Source of the DNA: Bacteroidales bacterium M2
Lineage (GTDB): Bacteria > Bacteroidota > Bacteroidia > Bacteroidales > Muribaculaceae
Length of the DNA stretch: 64,000 bases
Assembly: GCA_001689415.1 (NCBI GenBank)
Contig: LUJM01000102.1
Location: forward strand, 1 to 64,000
Reading direction: 5' to 3'
The position numbers and the translations under genes are program-made. This document shows positions 36,937 through 44,527 of this stretch, piece after piece (the first letter of the stretch is position 1; each line of letters starts with the position of its first letter). The notes under the pieces were generated by a model that was not told the origin of the DNA, ran no database searches, and saw only the letters and a program-made list of their open reading frames with translations.

Positions 36937-37422
36937 TTAGAATTTCAAATCGTATTTTACGTATTTACAATCATTGGAATTGAGCCGTATTGGCTCTACT
37001 TGGGTCACCGGACGCTTCGCGCCGGGCTCTTTCACCTTGACTATTGTCTCGATAGTGAACTCGACTTCGGTATCGGATATTTCTCCGGGGGCCACTTCTA
37101 CAAGGGTGCCGCGAAGTTTTCGACCGTCGCGCGTCAGGATTTCTACATCATTCCCTACATTCTTGTCATACTGGCCTCGTACTCGCATCGGCGACGTCAG
37201 GCCGGCGGAACCAACCTCCAGAGAATAGTCTTCGACTTCGCGGTCAAATACCGACTCGATTGCTCGGGTGATTGCGGCGCAGGAGTCGATATCTACGCCG
37301 CTGGCGCTATCTACTTCTACTGTAATATCATTGCCGGGGCTTACTACAATATCGACCAAAAATAGGTCTGTGCCGTTCATGGCCTCGTCGACTGTCTGTC
37401 GGAGTTTTGCTTTATCTATCAT
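36937..37422 (-). CDS. rimP: Ribosome maturation factor RimP
   Basis: Required for 30S subunit maturation. It is 161 aa with the two usual domains: VDIVVSPGNDITVEVDSASGVDIDSCAAITRAIE at the N-terminal part and the typical YSLEVGSAGLTSPM turn, followed by an SH3-like C-terminal domain. The order rimP-nusA-infB is conserved in bacteria. The transcript probably starts about 50 nt upstream at the TAATTTTG box. Confidence 0.93.
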   Translation of the reverse strand: MIDKAKLRQTVDEAMNGTDLFLVDIVVSPGNDITVEVDSASGVDIDSCAAITRAIESVFDREVEDYSLEVGSAGLTSPMRVRGQYDKNVGNDVEILTRDGRKLRGTLVEVAPGEISDTEVEFTIETIVKVKEPGAKRPVTQVEPIRLNSNDCKYVKYDLKF

Positions 37423-37477
37423 ATGCTCAAATAAAGAGGAGGAAGCTCTCGGCCCCCTCCTCTGTGAAGATGTTTTG

Positions 37478-37485
37478 CAAAATTA
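37478..37485 (-). promoter_or_regulatory. -7 box of the rimP-nusA-infB operon
   Basis: Minus-strand TAATTTTG matches TAnnTTTG, 55 nt before the rimP ATG. The -33 element is weak (TTG-like near 37503-37509). Confidence 0.5.
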
Positions 37486-37758
37486 ATAAAAATATGCCGA
37501 ATAATCAAGCGATTCCGCCCGCCTTTCTCAACTTGTTCCTTCTCAATCTGTTATCGGCTCTTGTATTATTATCGGTTTTTTACATGGGCGATTATTTCTC
37601 CACAATCTCGACCGGGCACCAAAATACATAACAATGAGCAAGTTAAATCTTTACACAAAATATACGCTTCCCTTGCCCTCAATTTTTAACACGTCTAAAA
37701 GTAATCACACAAGATTAACAAATATTATATATAATTAACAAATGGGGGGGGGTAATTT
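37486..37758. other. Divergent spacer, no gene seen
   Basis: About 270 nt between the rimP promoter and the next promoter. A 74-codon plus-strand frame starting at 37407 overlaps the rimP start and is rejected. The right part is AT-rich and ends in a run of eight G at 37744. Confidence 0.5.
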
Positions 37759-37790
37759 TTTGCTGCAACCGATTAAAGTACATAATTTTG
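37759..37790 (+). promoter_or_regulatory. Promoter of the 424-aa T9SS protein gene
   Basis: TTTG at 37759-37762 and TAATTTTG at 37783-37790 with 20-nt spacing. Transcription would start near 37797, after an in-frame ATG at 37788, so the ATG at 37818 is the start. Confidence 0.7.
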
Positions 37791-37817
37791 CACAACATAC
37801 AAACCGAACCAACCATT

Positions 37818-39092
37818 ATGAAACTTTCACACTTACTGGCTATTGCAGCCTTGATGCCTGCCCTATATTCAGGAGCGGCTATCAACAACACCGGCAAAGT
37901 ACTCGGCAGAACACCCGGATTCCTGCCCGCAAAGTACACCTTCGACAAAAAGACTCAGCTCATATCGGTAGATTACGACTACAACTACGACGGAGAAGTG
38001 CCCTCTGAAACCAAAGTCAACATCCTCGACTACAAATTCAACCAAATCAAAACCATTACTATCCAGCCCGGCGCTGCAGTGACCGCCACAACCACGCGAA
38101 AAGCTGCCCTACGAGGCCCAAAAGACATCTTCGAAGATTCGCGCTACGAAGACGAATACCACACGCTCACCACCGGCACCCAAGAAGAATTCGAAGACTT
38201 CTGTCGCCAAAATGGCTTTGACCGTTTCGACACTCTCGACGGCGCACCGGTTGCTTACTCTTCCGATCCAATCCATTACTATAACTTCAACAATTACGAA
38301 TACAAGTATCCCGAAGACTACTACGTATGGCGTAAGGCTGAAAACAAAATTTATAGTGTTAGAATATCCTACCAGGCCCGCGACTATGGTTTCATCGGCT
38401 ACGGCGACCCACAAACCGAGACAAGAACATATTACCCCGAAATTGTAGAGCTATACCCCCGCTCCGAGAAAAGCAATGATATCGACGATATCGTAGTGAG
38501 CCAAACCCTTTTCAACTCCGATGCCGCATACGAATGGATTATGCCCATCCTCGAGGCTGTCGAAGTTTCATACTCAAACGAATCCGAGCAAGTATCCGGT
38601 ACTGAAGTTAAATGCACCGGCATAAGCGCTGTCTCTGAGAATGGAGCAACTGTCGCTTCTACAAAATACCCCACCGGATACTTCTCCAACCACCAGCCCG
38701 ACATCTACCTATACGACCTCGATGGTACAGCGTTTTTAGTTGTATCTCTTCATAAAGACGACAATCAATACGATGATGACTACTACGTAGTATACGAACT
38801 TACCGACGGTGGAAGCTCTCTCAAAATGGTCGGCACACCTATGAGCGTAGGAGTTAGCCCTCGTGCACCTCGCATCGGCGAGAACGTCACCGTATCACTC
38901 GGCGAACCCGCCGGCAAAGACTGCTTCGTTGAAGTTGTTTCTTCTACAGGCCGCACAGTGCTTCGCCGCAAAATGACTGCGGGCGACACAAGCACATCAA
39001 TCAACACCGCCGACTTCAACAAAGGCATCTACATCGTTACAGTAAACGGACAAGGCAACGCTCGCGAAGCCGCAAAAATAATCGTCCGATAA
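37818..39092 (+). CDS. Exported protein with T9SS type A sorting domain (424 aa)
   Basis: Begins with a signal peptide (MKLSHLLAIAALMPALYSGA). The middle is acidic and Tyr/Asp-rich (EYKYPEDYYVWRKAE, DDNQYDDDYYVVYELTD) with no recognised domain. The last 75 residues form a sorting domain: VGVSPRAPRIGENVTVSLG, VEVVSSTGRTVLRRKM, FNKGIYIVTVNGQG. It is expected to leave the cell through the type IX system. It is a single gene with its own promoter and terminator. Confidence 0.78.
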   Translation: MKLSHLLAIAALMPALYSGAAINNTGKVLGRTPGFLPAKYTFDKKTQLISVDYDYNYDGEVPSETKVNILDYKFNQIKTITIQPGAAVTATTTRKAALRGPKDIFEDSRYEDEYHTLTTGTQEEFEDFCRQNGFDRFDTLDGAPVAYSSDPIHYYNFNNYEYKYPEDYYVWRKAENKIYSVRISYQARDYGFIGYGDPQTETRTYYPEIVELYPRSEKSNDIDDIVVSQTLFNSDAAYEWIMPILEAVEVSYSNESEQVSGTEVKCTGISAVSENGATVASTKYPTGYFSNHQPDIYLYDLDGTAFLVVSLHKDDNQYDDDYYVVYELTDGGSSLKMVGTPMSVGVSPRAPRIGENVTVSLGEPAGKDCFVEVVSSTGRTVLRRKMTAGDTSTSINTADFNKGIYIVTVNGQGNAREAAKIIVR

Positions 39093-39120
39093 AACAACCC
39101 ACTAACCATTATTCTTTACA

Positions 39121-39157
39121 AAAATCCGGGCCTCACCAAAGAGTCCCGGATTTTTTT
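39121..39157 (+). terminator. Rho-independent terminator
   Basis: AAAATCCGGG pairs with CCCGGATTTT around a 14-nt loop, followed by TTTTTTG, 28 nt after the stop of the T9SS protein gene. Confidence 0.88.
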
Positions 39158-39426
39158 GCTCAGCCAAAAGCCACATCACAACACCCCCATTACAACCCTT
39201 CTACCCAATGCAGTCTATAAAGTATAAGATGCACGATGCAAGAATCTAAAAAAGTCGTCGGAGACGACGCAATCATTGTTAACCCCACGATGCTTGCTTC
39301 GTGGGGTATTTAACCACCCCCTTAAAAAAATGTCCTCGAAGAGGACGCCGTATAATATCTACAGCGCCCTCCGAGGGCTGTTCCTACGAGGGTAACTCCG
39401 TTTACTTAAGCGAAAGAGTGCTTGCA

Positions 39427-39523
39427 ATAGGAGCTTGGCTCTCCGAGACAAGCCTCGATTAGGCGATGCAAATCCATTGATTAACAACAATTTACCTAAT
39501 CACCCTCTCGTAGGGTCGCGGCA
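39427..39523. repeat. Dispersed repeat: GAGCTTGG module plus core copy
   Basis: AATAGGAGCTTGGCTCTC...GAGACAAGCCTCGATTAGGCGATGC is followed 35-40 nt later by CTCGTAGGGTCGCGGCA (39507-39523). The matching module at 49163-49205 is also followed by a core copy at 49244, at almost the same distance, so the two parts move or evolve as a unit. Confidence 0.75.
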
Positions 39524-39727
39524 TCAAAAGCATTTACCCACTGACAATCAACGCATTACCGACTAAAAAATACGCGATATAAAACGTTATTCATGACTAC
39601 CATGGCCTGGTAATGACAGTCATAACCAACGTCCCATGCCGCGCATTTCACAGCTAATATCACATTAACTATCCGATAGTTAGCATCATCCAACAGCGAC
39701 TTGCTCGAAGAGCATTACTATATCGAA

Positions 39728-39799
39728 CCCCGGCATTACGAAGTTTGCCGGGGACTGCGCATCTCCTCAGCTGATTAGTGTCGAAGACACTACCCATTA
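39728..39799. repeat. Dispersed double-hairpin module
   Basis: CCCCGGCA(TTACGAAGTT)TGCCGGGG forms one hairpin and GTGTC(GAA)GACAC a second 24 nt later, then TACCCATTA. The copy at 48953-49020 is nearly identical in both hairpins and diverges only in the linker. Confidence 0.75.
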
Positions 39800-39908
39800 G
39801 ACCCGAAAAGCCCCTATCGCATACACTCTTTCACTTATGTAAACAGCATTCTGCCGCGACCATAAGTGTTCTAATGCCCGGAAACCGGCAAGTTGAACTT
39901 ACAAAGAT

Positions 39909-40544
39909 TCAGCACGACCGGGCACGGTCTTTATACTCCTGGTATAAGCCATAGTAGTAGTCGGCCTTACTGCGGTATTCGCGGGCACGCGACTGGTTGT
40001 AACGCGCATTAGAGCGGCACGACGAGGCCTGGCTGCGTGCCGAGTCGTCGCCATACTCACGGGCGCGGTATTCGTAATCTTCGGCATAGCGGAGTTCGGT
40101 TTCGGCCTGGCTCTCCTCGCTTTCGGCCTGAGAGATATACGACTGGTAATGGCTGTATGCCTCGTCGGCCTGACGCTCGTAGCTTGCGCGGTTTTCTTCT
40201 GACTGCCGTTGGCGTTGACGCTCCTCATAGTCGTTGTTCGACGACGAGCTATACGACCTCGACGGCGAATAGCTGTTCGAACTCGACGAATAGTCATAAG
40301 GCTGGTAGTTGCCCGACGACGAGCCTTCGTCGTGGTCGCCAAGGAAAGAGAGACCGGTGGCGCCCCCGGCGATAATAAATCCCCACCAGAAAGAATTGAA
40401 AATCCAGTAGGTAATCCCACCTCCGATAAATCCGAAGAAGCACGCACACAAGGTAAGCTGCAGCCAGTAGATGCCGTTGTACTTTGCAAGCGCGAGAAGG
40501 CCGAATATCACAGCCGCGATAATGATAAAAGTTATGAAGCTCAT
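39909..40544 (-). CDS. Hypothetical membrane protein with Ser/Tyr/Arg/Glu-rich tail
   Basis: A 211-aa protein with three close transmembrane segments in residues 2-20, 26-48 and 51-68, followed by a hydrophilic tail. The tail is Ser/Tyr-rich (about 75-105), then strongly charged and helical (ERQRQRQSEENRASYERQADEA; SQAESEESQAETELRYAEDYEYRARE) and probably a coiled coil. No family is recognised. It is the last of three leftward genes of unknown function. A second frame on the same strand over this region is a shadow. Confidence 0.6.
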   Translation of the reverse strand: MSFITFIIIAAVIFGLLALAKYNGIYWLQLTLCACFFGFIGGGITYWIFNSFWWGFIIAGGATGLSFLGDHDEGSSSGNYQPYDYSSSSNSYSPSRSYSSSSNNDYEERQRQRQSEENRASYERQADEAYSHYQSYISQAESEESQAETELRYAEDYEYRAREYGDDSARSQASSCRSNARYNQSRAREYRSKADYYYGLYQEYKDRARSC

Positions 40545-40553
40545 ATTGTGTGT

Positions 40554-41054
40554 CTATTTTATATAATTTATTTTTAATGTGCGGCAGTCGATGATAATAC
40601 CATGCGCGTTGTCTACGAACACGTGTCCGTCGTTGTCGGGGTTATAGTATATCATAAATTTTTTCTCAGAGCCATTATGAGGCCAGATACCGAAAGCGCG
40701 GTAAAAGCCGTATTGATTGTTGTAGAATGGCGCAAAGGCTGTGAATACGTCCACGCCATTACGGGTCAGTGCTACAGGGCCCGCTGCCCCTGCTACCGGG
40801 GGGGCATATTGCGTCTTTATACAAGAGCTGGCTATATCAAGAAATTGATTCATTGCGTCTTTGAAAGCATTGATATATTTCATGTCGTAACCATCGTACC
40901 AACCCATGTCTTCATAAGGTTGGACGTTTAGCCAATTGACAAGCCAACCGATTTGTTTTACGATGTCGAGACGTTCACCTGTTGCGTAACGGTCGATTGA
41001 CGGGTAACAGAACGTGTCGTCGTCCGACCCGAATAAGTTTGAAAAAAATCCCAT
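40554..41054 (-). CDS. Hypothetical protein (166 aa)
   Basis: A cytosolic-looking 166-aa protein that starts MGFFSNLFGSDDDTFCYPS, a start typical of short Bacteroidales proteins; a frame 10 codons longer is less likely. It contains a W/Y-rich part (WLVNWLNVQPYEDMGWYDGYDMKYI) and a strand-rich C-terminus (KKFMIYYNPDNDGHVFVDNAHGIIIDCRTLKINYIK). No domain is recognised. It lies 9 nt before the membrane protein gene, so the two are likely cotranscribed. Confidence 0.6.
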   Translation of the reverse strand: MGFFSNLFGSDDDTFCYPSIDRYATGERLDIVKQIGWLVNWLNVQPYEDMGWYDGYDMKYINAFKDAMNQFLDIASSCIKTQYAPPVAGAAGPVALTRNGVDVFTAFAPFYNNQYGFYRAFGIWPHNGSEKKFMIYYNPDNDGHVFVDNAHGIIIDCRTLKINYIK

Positions 41055-41180
41055 GGTATTTAGTTTGTTATTTAAGTTTGGCAAGTATACAACTTGCTCA
41101 CTGTTAGTAGTCTTTTGTTATTGATTATGGTTTGATATTAGCTGTCTGAGGCCAACCACAAATCGATAAACTTATACTTG

Positions 41181-41726
41181 CTATCGCAAATGCTCTGGCC
41201 GGGTATCGCCGTGCTGATGGTCGTCGTCCTCTTCAACCCACTCCAGCAGCGAGTTGCAATCGGGGCAATAGGCAAGGAAGGTGGTCTTGGTGTGTATGTG
41301 GGTGTGCGACTTGTGGTAGTCCTCATTTGTCTGATTGTTGATATAGTGTGTTGTGCATGTTTTCTTGTAGCCTTCGACGTTTTTACCTACTATTTTGAGT
41401 CTTAGCGAACCGCACTGTGAGCAACGATGATGGTTGAGCATGCGCCTGTAGATTATGAGCTGGAAGGCGTTTAGAAAGAGTATGCCCAGGCAGATGAAGA
41501 TGCCGCCTACAATGCCGGGAGATGTAATATCGTCGCTACTGGCACAAGCAAAAAATATTAATGCCACGTAGCCAAATACAGCTACCCACGATATCAATGA
41601 GAGTATGGTGTTTGATACTTTCCTTACAAACCACAGGGGCAGTGAGGCAAGCATGATGATTGTGGGCACAAATAACAACAACCATGTGTTATTTGCCGCA
41701 GATAACAATACAAAGGATAATTGCAT
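41181..41726 (-). CDS. Hypothetical membrane protein with zinc-ribbon-like cysteines
   Basis: A 181-aa protein with about three transmembrane helices in residues 12-110 (WLLLFVPTIIMLASLPLWFV; ILSLISWVAVFGYVALIFFA; GGIFICLGILFLNAFQLIIY). The cytoplasmic or periplasmic C-terminus has CSQCGSLRLKI and YCPDCNSLLEW, two CxxC pairs about 50 residues apart that could bind zinc, with a His-rich insertion (HKSHTHIHTKT). Function unknown. It is first of three leftward genes, 126 nt from the next. Confidence 0.6.
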   Translation of the reverse strand: MQLSFVLLSAANNTWLLLFVPTIIMLASLPLWFVRKVSNTILSLISWVAVFGYVALIFFACASSDDITSPGIVGGIFICLGILFLNAFQLIIYRRMLNHHRCSQCGSLRLKIVGKNVEGYKKTCTTHYINNQTNEDYHKSHTHIHTKTTFLAYCPDCNSLLEWVEEDDDHQHGDTRPEHLR

Positions 41727-41990
41727 AAGTTTTTATGGTTAGATTTGAAATTAGATGTAATGCTTAAGATAATACCGACTAAGCCATATCTGTAGCTATG
41801 GCACAAGCCAATGTTCTAAGTAGGTGCTCGAGACTCCGTGAAAAGCCATTGATTAGCGAACTCATTACCAATGCTCGTAAAACGGCTCATCGCGGAGCAC
41901 CGAGCTCCTATAAGTGCATTTTAGCGGAATTGAGTTATCCTCTTTGTCCTTTTTGCTCTCATGTACTTAAGCATCGCGACATGGGAGTCA
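41727..41990. other. Spacer, no gene seen
   Basis: No credible gene or terminator. A plus-strand frame of 125 codons (41798-42175) runs deep into the antisense of the leucine-rich repeat gene and is rejected. Confidence 0.5.
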
Positions 41991-41995
41991 TATCC

Positions 41996-43750
41996 TCACC
42001 GTATCACAACCTTGCTCGATGTCGAGCCCTGGCGGCGGATATATATACCGGGGGCGGCATTTTCGCAGTTTACCGGCCGGCCCTGCAGGTCGAAGTACTC
42101 AGCCGGGCAGTCGTTGTCGGAAGCTTCGATTTCCTCGACACCGCTGTACTGCGGAAGTGTATACTTAAAGAGTGAGCGATTTTGCGGAAGGGTATCACCA
42201 ACCTGCAATCCGGGCATATAGTCTCCGGCACTGGAGTTATACGAGAAATAGACACTGGATATCAAACGATTATTTGAGTCGTAGCGCGGTATAATAAATA
42301 CATCATTCTCGTCAGGATATATTATCATCGATACCGGACTCTTATCAGGAACAACACACAGAGGCAGTGGCGCCCCATGACCGCCCGTAATATTCGACCA
42401 ATTCAGTTTTAGTCGGACCGCCTGCTCCAAACACTCGAGCACCTCTATGTCATAAAGCTTATTGTCCTGATTATTATTGGTAAACGCGCACGAAACCAAG
42501 CAACCGGCAGGAATATCTACATTCGACAGCGAGCAATCTTCAAACGCCGACATTCCAATATTCCGAAGTGTCGAAGGCAGTTCGATAGAACTTAGCGATT
42601 TACAGCCCTTGAATGCCCTTGCGCCGAGTGCCTCCAGATTCGACGGCAACACTACATTTTCAAGCGAGGTGCAATCTGCAAATGTATAGTTAAGCTGACT
42701 TAGATTCTCGGGAAATTTGACTTCGACAAGTTCCGGGCAGTTGTCAAACGACAACCTTAAACCGGGTACTGATACAGCCGAAAGGTCTACCGAGGTCAGT
42801 GTCTCGCAATTGTCAAGACCGACTGTACCATAGGTTGCAGTCAGCGACGACGGAAATGTGACCGACGTAACAAGGCAACCCTTGAACGCTTCCTCTGAAA
42901 TCAATTCTACAGCCATATCTGCATCATTAATCACAACCTTTTCGGGTATGACGATATCGCCCGACGTGGTGGCTGGATTCTGGCTCGAAAGCATGGCTCG
43001 GCCTCCCCAGACTACATAGTTGAAACCGCCTACGGTATAAAAATCCGAGCCTTGGCCTACCAACGGACTTAATCGCATACCCACCACATAGCCGTTGATT
43101 TCCACATACATCATTACGGCCAAATAACCGGCGTTGAGTTCTGTCACGCCACAATGAAGCCCATCTGTTGTAAAGAAATCCTTGCCGAGCTTAAATGTAC
43201 CGTCCGCATCGGGGGTAATCCGTTCGGGTTCCGAATCCGCTGTAAGGAGGAAGGGTGTCAGACGATTGCCGTCGGGACCATAGACATTGAATTTCGACAG
43301 ACGTATTGAACTACTGTCGATTCCTTTGTTCACTATTAAGTCTACACAGGCTCCACGGCCGTCAAGGCTGATTGTCGAGGAGTAATAATTACTCTCTGCA
43401 GCCTGAATGCCACACATCAGATTAATGCGCTCGAGCTTCTCGACATCTCTTAGATAAATGGGAGTGTTTAATCTGGCGTTCTGCCAGCCGTCGGCAAGTG
43501 TAAATTCGCTGATTTCGCTTCCCTGCAAAAAATTAGAGGATAAGCGCACAGAATACACAACATTATCTAATGTGATTTGCGGAACAAGGGTAAAAGCCCC
43601 TGTGTACTCGCCCGACTGAGGTTTTACGGCTGTTGCTGTCGACCCCGACAACTCATAGTACACGCCATCGACTTCGACTGTTTGGGCGGTGACTGCCATG
43701 GAGTACATCATTACTCCGGCTGCGAGAATCTTACGTAAATTTACTTTCAT
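41996..43750 (-). CDS. BspA-like leucine-rich repeat surface protein with T9SS tail
   Basis: A 584-aa exported protein. Signal peptide at residues 1-22 (ending MAVTAQ). The N-terminal half is non-repetitive. From about 285 to 425 it has LRR_5/BspA-type repeats: FKGCLVTSVTFPSSL, NCETLTSVDLSAVSVPG, FADCTSLENVVLPSNL, FKGCKSLSSIELPSTL and FEDCSLSNVDIPAG. The C-terminus (EYFDLQGRPVNCENAAPGIYIRRQGSTSSKVVIR) is a T9SS sorting-type end. Such proteins often bind host or bacterial surfaces. It is a single gene. Confidence 0.82.
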   Translation of the reverse strand: MKVNLRKILAAGVMMYSMAVTAQTVEVDGVYYELSGSTATAVKPQSGEYTGAFTLVPQITLDNVVYSVRLSSNFLQGSEISEFTLADGWQNARLNTPIYLRDVEKLERINLMCGIQAAESNYYSSTISLDGRGACVDLIVNKGIDSSSIRLSKFNVYGPDGNRLTPFLLTADSEPERITPDADGTFKLGKDFFTTDGLHCGVTELNAGYLAVMMYVEINGYVVGMRLSPLVGQGSDFYTVGGFNYVVWGGRAMLSSQNPATTSGDIVIPEKVVINDADMAVELISEEAFKGCLVTSVTFPSSLTATYGTVGLDNCETLTSVDLSAVSVPGLRLSFDNCPELVEVKFPENLSQLNYTFADCTSLENVVLPSNLEALGARAFKGCKSLSSIELPSTLRNIGMSAFEDCSLSNVDIPAGCLVSCAFTNNNQDNKLYDIEVLECLEQAVRLKLNWSNITGGHGAPLPLCVVPDKSPVSMIIYPDENDVFIIPRYDSNNRLISSVYFSYNSSAGDYMPGLQVGDTLPQNRSLFKYTLPQYSGVEEIEASDNDCPAEYFDLQGRPVNCENAAPGIYIRRQGSTSSKVVIR

Positions 43751-44307
43751 ATATTGTTTTTATTAGGGTAAACCATTTTGGAGCCAATCTGTCTCTATAG
43801 CCCTAATCAACCCTAACAAAATCCATATGCGGCCTCAAGGCCTTGGCTCAATCGGCGTGATACTGCTATGTATACGGTATTAAAAAAAACCTACCGTCAA
43901 GGGGTGTATCGAATACGTCGACTATCCGGAGAATTAATAGATGATTAGAAAAAATATAGCGAAGGCCCATTGATGCTCGTTCCGCTCGCATGGCATCTGG
44001 CTAACCGCTATAGTGAAACGGGCAAGAATAGACCTACGCTTATATTCAAACCCGCACTCCGCACCTTGTCGACGTAGGTATACGACCACAAGGTGCGGGG
44101 ACTGCGGTGTTCGCGCATTACACGTAGCCTCTATCTTGCTCTGCCCGGACCATAGCTGCTCGAAACTGCCAGATTTCTGCGAACCGCGGACAAAGCGCAA
44201 TAAACGCTTTTATCATATGTCTACAGGTGTCACGACACCTGTCTCCGGCAAAGGTAGGCAATTTAATTCGTACCACCAAACGCACAGCATGTTAATAATC
44301 ATTAACA
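43751..44307. other. Structured non-coding region beside tRNA-Cys
   Basis: About 550 nt without a convincing gene. It contains the long hairpin CCGCACCTTGTCG...CGACCACAAGGTGCGG (44059-44098) and the perfect ACAGGTGT(CACG)ACACCTGT hairpin (44223-44242). Plus and minus frames of 111 and 88 codons overlap each other and include these stems, which argues against coding. A structured RNA is possible. Confidence 0.45.
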
Positions 44308-44344
44308 CAAAAAAGCCTCGCCGTGTAATTCACGACGAGGCTTT
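44308..44344 (-). terminator. Terminator of the tRNA-Cys transcript
   Basis: On the minus strand AAAGCCTCG and CGAGGCTTT form the stem, followed by a TTTTTTG run, 3 nt after the tRNA 3' end. Confidence 0.85.
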
Positions 44345-44347
44345 GTG

Positions 44348-44418
44348 AGGTACCAAGCAGAATCGAACTGCTGTGCTCGGTTTTGCAGACCGATGCCTAA
44401 CCACTCGGCCATGGTACC
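44348..44418 (-). tRNA. tRNA-Cys (GCA)
   Basis: A 71-nt cloverleaf on the minus strand. Acceptor GGTACCA pairs with TGGTACC, the discriminator is U as expected for tRNA-Cys, the anticodon loop CTGCAAA gives GCA, and GTTCGATTC is the T loop. CCA is not encoded. Confidence 0.95.
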
Positions 44419-44433
44419 ATGGGTTTTGCGGTG

Positions 44434-44465
44434 CAAAGTTAAGGCAAATTTTCGACAAGTCCAAA
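44434..44465 (-). promoter_or_regulatory. Promoter of tRNA-Cys
   Basis: Minus-strand TTTG (44462-44465) and TAACTTTG (44434-44441) with 20-nt spacing, sharing TGCGGTGCAAAGTTA (plus-strand reading) with the tRNA-Asn promoter. Confidence 0.75.
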
Positions 44466-44527
44466 TTTTTATCACAATATTTTTCCTCAAGCAATCCGTA
44501 CCGATCAACTAAACGCCAAAAAACACC

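Larger units (their letters stand above)
39158..39898. other. Non-coding repeat-rich spacer
   Basis: About 740 nt without a gene. It contains a near-palindrome AAAAAAGTCGTCGGAGACGAC (about 39249), CCCCACGATGCTTGCTTCGTGGGG (39283-39306, a hairpin), the GGAGCTTGGCTCTCCGAGACAA module (39427-39470), a core repeat copy (39507-39523), a double-hairpin module (39728-39799) and a decayed core copy (39852-39861). All but the plain hairpins recur in the 49-kb spacer. Confidence 0.75.

Noticed and set aside
41798..42175. 125-codon plus-strand frame
   Set aside because: Second half is antisense to the leucine-rich repeat gene and the first half lacks a promoter or family.
44013..44348. 111-codon frame near tRNA-Cys
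   Set aside because: Reads through two hairpins and the tRNA terminator; more likely non-coding.
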